The notes under the pieces are model-generated. The model was not told where the DNA came from, ran no database searches, and saw only the letters and a list, made by a program, of their open reading frames with translations. The translations under genes and the position numbers were made by a program. Below are positions 63,301-64,000 of a stretch of 64,000 nt of DNA, piece after piece (within the stretch, counting starts at the first letter, position 1; the number at the start of each line of letters is the position of its first letter). The DNA comes from Solanum dulcamara (lineage: Eukaryota; Streptophyta; Magnoliopsida; Solanales; Solanaceae). The stretch lies in contig NC_077237.1 in assembly GCF_947179165.1 (NCBI RefSeq), positions 13,358,235 through 13,422,234 of the forward strand. The letters run 5' to 3'.

Positions 63301-64000
63301 GGCTCCTTTTCTGGTTCCTTCTTTCCTGACCTGGTTGAATCGTCACTACTAGACAATTTGCAAGACTGTGATGGAAGAGTTTGGTCACTGTTTAAATTAT
63401 ACCAGTTTTAAAATTTGCTTCTCTTGTGATCATTTAATATGTCAACAGTACTTGTTCCTTATGAATTGTATGATTTCTGCTGCTAGGTATCTGAATTTGT
63501 TTTTCTTTTGCTACTTCTGCCTAAAGTCTATGGTCTTGTGTGTCTGTTTGGGGGCAGGAATAACTAGAGCGGGATTTCTTTATTGGAATTTGTTGCTCTT
63601 ACATCGAAGTCTGCAGATCTGATACTTGTACCTGAGCAAAATCTGGATGGTTCTGTTTCTAATTGCTTCTCATTTTTAACAGTTTCATACATTAAAGGGG
63701 ACACTTCGCCACTTTAGCCTGATTCCTCCAGGTGGGGGTGGGATATTGACACATTCTTTGGCTAGTGTTGCATCCTGGTTAAAGGTTTCTTTGCATTTAC
63801 CCTTCTTTGAGTTAAACTACTCTGATTATTGAAGTAAAGTTTACTGAATTCGTATTTTTACCCCCATAAGATAATTTTGTACTGGATGTCAGGTTAGGGA
63901 GGCTGGCCAGTCTGGTGATGGAATTGAAGCCCTCATAAATAAAGTTGAGAGTTTCTTAGCTCAGGGAAAACTATCAGAAGCAGCTGATGCCCTTGAGAAG
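38164..64000 (+). CDS. MIC60: MICOS complex subunit MIC60 (mitofilin), partial at 3' end
   Basis: Inner-membrane protein that builds crista junctions and contacts with the outer membrane. Exons: 38164-38174, 38405-38468, 40594-41313, 41395-41496, 41644-41784, 41982-42059, 42268-42360, 42437-42556, 55659-55736, 57541-57720, 63683-63784, 63893-64000 or beyond. All join in frame, giving 599 residues so far against about 600-670 for plant MIC60. Residues 1-40 form a basic mitochondrial presequence ([17 protein letters not shown]). A membrane span lies at about 62-82 ([20 protein letters not shown]), then an acidic low-complexity region to about 265. A coiled coil (about 315-445) follows, then the conserved mitofilin domain ([49 protein letters not shown]). 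The first coding exon is 11 nt. Intron 10 has a GC donor. Introns 8 and 10 are enlarged by mobile and mitochondrial DNA. Confidence 0.93.
39675..39778 (+). repeat. 41-bp direct repeat in MIC60 intron 2
   Basis: TGGGTGTTGCTTTGTTTCTT and the next 21 bases occur at 39675-39715 and again at 39738-39778, identical, with a 63-bp period. The rest of intron 2 (38469-40593) shows no recognisable element. Confidence 0.9.
41910..41952 (+). repeat. TTG/ATT microsatellite in intron 5
   Basis: GTTGTTGTTGTT followed by ATTATTATTATTATTACGTTATTATT, within the short intron between exons 5 and 6. Confidence 0.85.
42557..43340 (+). other. MIC60 intron 8, unmodified left part
   Basis: Starts at the GTAAAGC donor after exon 8. 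AT-rich intron sequence with a local duplication: CACCTG(T/C)ATCCTATTCTTTAG followed by (T/C)AAATGGAAAAAACTTAC occurs twice at about 42800-42880. No gene was seen before the first LINE. Confidence 0.6.
43341..45273 (+). mobile_element. L1-type LINE copy 1 in MIC60 intron 8
   Basis: A leader of about 150 bp precedes an ORF1-like frame at 43493-43863 ([16 protein letters not shown]). RT pieces follow: [20 protein letters not shown] at about 44097, [17 protein letters not shown] at about 44308, [10 protein letters not shown] at about 44635, and [20 protein letters not shown] at about 44920 to [19 protein letters not shown] at about 45145. ORF1 runs almost straight into RT, so the endonuclease region is deleted, and stops and frameshifts divide the RT. 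The copy stops near 45273, where endonuclease sequence of copy 2 begins. Confidence 0.85.
45274..48546 (+). mobile_element. L1-type LINE copy 2 in MIC60 intron 8
   Basis: The longest LINE here. It starts inside the apurinic endonuclease domain ([41 protein letters not shown]). RT follows from about 46200 ([89 protein letters not shown]). Then comes a zf-RVT zinc-binding domain at about 47922-48200 ([21 protein letters not shown]). Frames are broken near 46090 and 46808 and by a TAG at 47524. It ends in ATCAAAAAAATG near 48540, a short poly(A) tail. The ORF1 half is missing. Confidence 0.88.
48547..49529 (+). mobile_element. L1-type LINE copy 3, left part
   Basis: A 5'-truncated LINE beginning at the RT [11 protein letters not shown] motif ([12 protein letters not shown]), with [11 protein letters not shown] at about 48735, [20 protein letters not shown] at about 49040 and [20 protein letters not shown] at about 49238. 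It runs to WKEVWLD at about 49500, where gypsy element D interrupts it. The remaining zf-RVT part lies at about 53745-54160. Confidence 0.8.
49530..49838 (+). repeat. 5' LTR of element D
   Basis: About 309 bp from TGTTATATAC to the ACACA before the PBS. No second copy exists in the window, so the exact 3' end is estimated from the PBS position. Confidence 0.65.
49870..53740 (+). pseudogene. Gag-pol remnant of element D
   Basis: Frame-broken polyprotein. Gag shows [20 protein letters not shown] (in a shifted frame at about 50227) and many early stops. Protease and RT frames follow at 50719-51300 and 51351-51986 ([33 protein letters not shown]). After a 368-bp insertion, RT resumes at 52321 ([27 protein letters not shown], the catalytic aspartates). 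RNase H ([35 protein letters not shown]) lies in a long open frame, 52549-53457. Integrase begins, but its catalytic core is absent. Confidence 0.85.
51951..52318. mobile_element. MULE-like MITE inside element D RT
   Basis: A 368-bp insertion that splits RT codons between AFRS and HGHYEF. Its ends are imperfect inverted repeats: AGCATTATCAAAGGC at left, and AGTGTTGTCAAAGGC on the opposite strand at right. The flanks are TTTCAGATC (51942-51950) and TCTCAGATC (52319-52327), a 9-bp duplication with one mismatch, as expected for Mutator-like elements. It is AT-rich inside with GAAGCGAAGCG motifs near the right end. No coding capacity. Confidence 0.8.
53741..54300 (+). pseudogene. LINE copy 3, zf-RVT end
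   Basis: Resumes LINE sequence after element [21 protein letters not shown] (read across a frame change near 53760), then [22 protein letters not shown], a zf-RVT motif like the one at 48030 in copy 2. Ends in T/A-rich 3' UTR before the RTE tail. Confidence 0.78.
54318..54355 (+). repeat. (CAA)n microsatellite
   Basis: About twelve CAA/ACA units. On the minus strand this is the TTG-repeat tail of the RTE fragment that follows. Confidence 0.9.
54318..54640 (-). mobile_element. RTE 3'-end fragment
   Basis: The (CAA)n tail followed by CATACCCAGTGGAATCCTAC, GGTCTGGGGAGGGTAGAG and CCGAAAGACCTGCGGCTC, the same conserved block as at 32800 and 35780. No RT coding follows, so it is either a heavily 5'-truncated RTE or a SINE sharing the RTE 3' end. 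Confidence 0.75.
54641..55658 (+). other. MIC60 intron 8, right end
   Basis: No gene was seen in 54641-55227. At 55228-55350 a plus-strand RTE RT fragment reads [20 protein letters not shown], matching the [20 protein letters not shown] region of the minus-strand copy at 36500. The intron ends at TTTTACAG before exon 9. Confidence 0.6.
55230..55428. repeat. 60-bp-arm inverted repeat from RTE sequence
   Basis: The arms are 55230-55289 and 55369-55428, with a 79-bp loop. The central 34 bases of each arm (CTGGAGTGTTGTGCCGTAGG onwards) are perfectly complementary, and the outer parts have a few mismatches. Transcribed in either direction it would fold into a long hairpin. Confidence 0.88.
55737..57540 (+). 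other. MIC60 intron 9
   Basis: 1.8 kb between the GTAACT donor and the GTTGCAG acceptor. AT-rich. A short TGTGTGTGAGAGAGAGAGAG run lies near 56490-56505. No mobile element or gene was recognised. Confidence 0.6.
57721..57726 (+). other. GC-type 5' splice site of intron 10
   Basis: Exon 10 ends CATAAG followed by GCAAGC. No GT is available at the position required to keep the frame into exon 11 ([16 protein letters not shown]). The AAG|GCAAG context fits the strong consensus of GC-AG introns. Confidence 0.85.
57727..58899 (+). other. MIC60 intron 10, left part
   Basis: Ordinary AT-rich intron sequence with no recognised element, up to the start of the mitochondrial-type DNA. Confidence 0.5.
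60571..60783 (+). mobile_element. Au-type SINE with target duplication
   Basis: Body 60586-60768 flanked by perfect 15-bp duplications, TTTCCTTTTAGATCT, at 60571-60585 and 60769-60783. The tRNA-derived head has an A box (TGGAGTAACTGG) and a B box (GGTCACGGGTTCAAGCC). The body (GGTAAGGCTGCGTACAACAG, CCCTTCCCCGGACCCTGCGC) and T-rich end match the Au family as I know it from Solanaceae and grasses. It is transcribed by RNA polymerase III and mobilised by LINE machinery. Confidence 0.92.
62558..62738 (-). pseudogene. mttB: mttB (tatC) 3' fragment of mitochondrial origin
   Basis: On the minus strand, about 60 codons reading [17 protein letters not shown], then [20 protein letters not shown], to a TAG at 62560-62558. 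This is the C-terminal end of the plant mitochondrial Sec-independent translocase TatC subunit, normally encoded in the mitochondrial genome. Upstream homology stops at about 62738, so only the last quarter is present and it cannot function. It anchors the NUMT call. Confidence 0.85.
62818..62903 (+). repeat. 43-bp perfect tandem duplication
   Basis: AGTATGCACTGAGTGTTTAT and the next 23 bases occur at 62818-62860 and identically at 62861-62903. The pair is bracketed by ACATCAAG (about 62811) and CTTGATGT (about 62913), which are reverse complements. It sits just outside the mitochondrial-type DNA. Confidence 0.93.
62914..63682 (+). other. MIC60 intron 10, right end
   Basis: AT-rich intron sequence ending TTTTTAACAG before exon 11. 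An 89-codon open frame at 62933-63202 has no motif that I recognise. No element was identified. Confidence 0.55.

Overview
This is nuclear DNA from a flowering plant, almost certainly a Solanaceae species. The evidence is spliced plant genes with GT-AG introns, Del/Tekay-like Ty3-gypsy elements with 2.4-kb LTRs, RTE-type LINEs with a (CAA)n/(TTG)n tail, an Au-type SINE and a plant mitochondrial insertion. I cannot settle the genus. Nothing here is bacterial or viral. Most of the window is transposable-element DNA around two host genes. All gene models are read by eye from splice sites and frame.

Layout: 1-953 is unresolved intergenic DNA. 954-23643 is one nested retrotransposon block. Element B (plus strand, 959-23638, target duplication GTAAA) carries a decayed Ty3-gypsy gag-pol. 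Element A (minus strand, 2863-12792, duplication GAGCT) sits in B's 5' LTR. A solo LTR, C (18342-21569, duplication CTAGC/CTAAC), sits in B's 3' LTR. 23644-29594 is repeat-derived intergenic DNA with a MITE and a LINE fragment.

29595-34807 (minus) is a three-exon host gene for a plastid-targeted, glycine-rich, single-span membrane protein of 233 residues that I cannot name. Its 4-kb intron 1 holds an open LINE ORF1-like frame and an RTE fragment. 34808-38163 is the region between two divergent genes, mostly an RTE LINE at 35745-37897.

38164-64000 (plus) is MIC60 (mitofilin), the core subunit of the mitochondrial MICOS complex. I can place twelve exons encoding 599 residues, and the gene runs off the window. 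Intron 8 is 13.1 kb and holds three LINE bodies, a Ty3-gypsy element interrupted by a MULE-like MITE, an RTE tail and a 60-bp-arm inverted repeat. Intron 10 is 6.0 kb, starts with a non-canonical GC donor, and contains mitochondrial-type DNA with the 3' end of mttB (tatC) and an Au SINE inserted in it.

The two host genes are organelle-directed (plastid and mitochondrion) and divergently arranged. I see no functional link between them beyond position. I did not find an undescribed biological system. The most interesting points are in-frame stops shared by both copies of the gypsy family, a GGCGC palindromic repeat inside its LTRs, an open ORF1-like domain shared by two LINE copies, and the size and content of the MIC60 introns.
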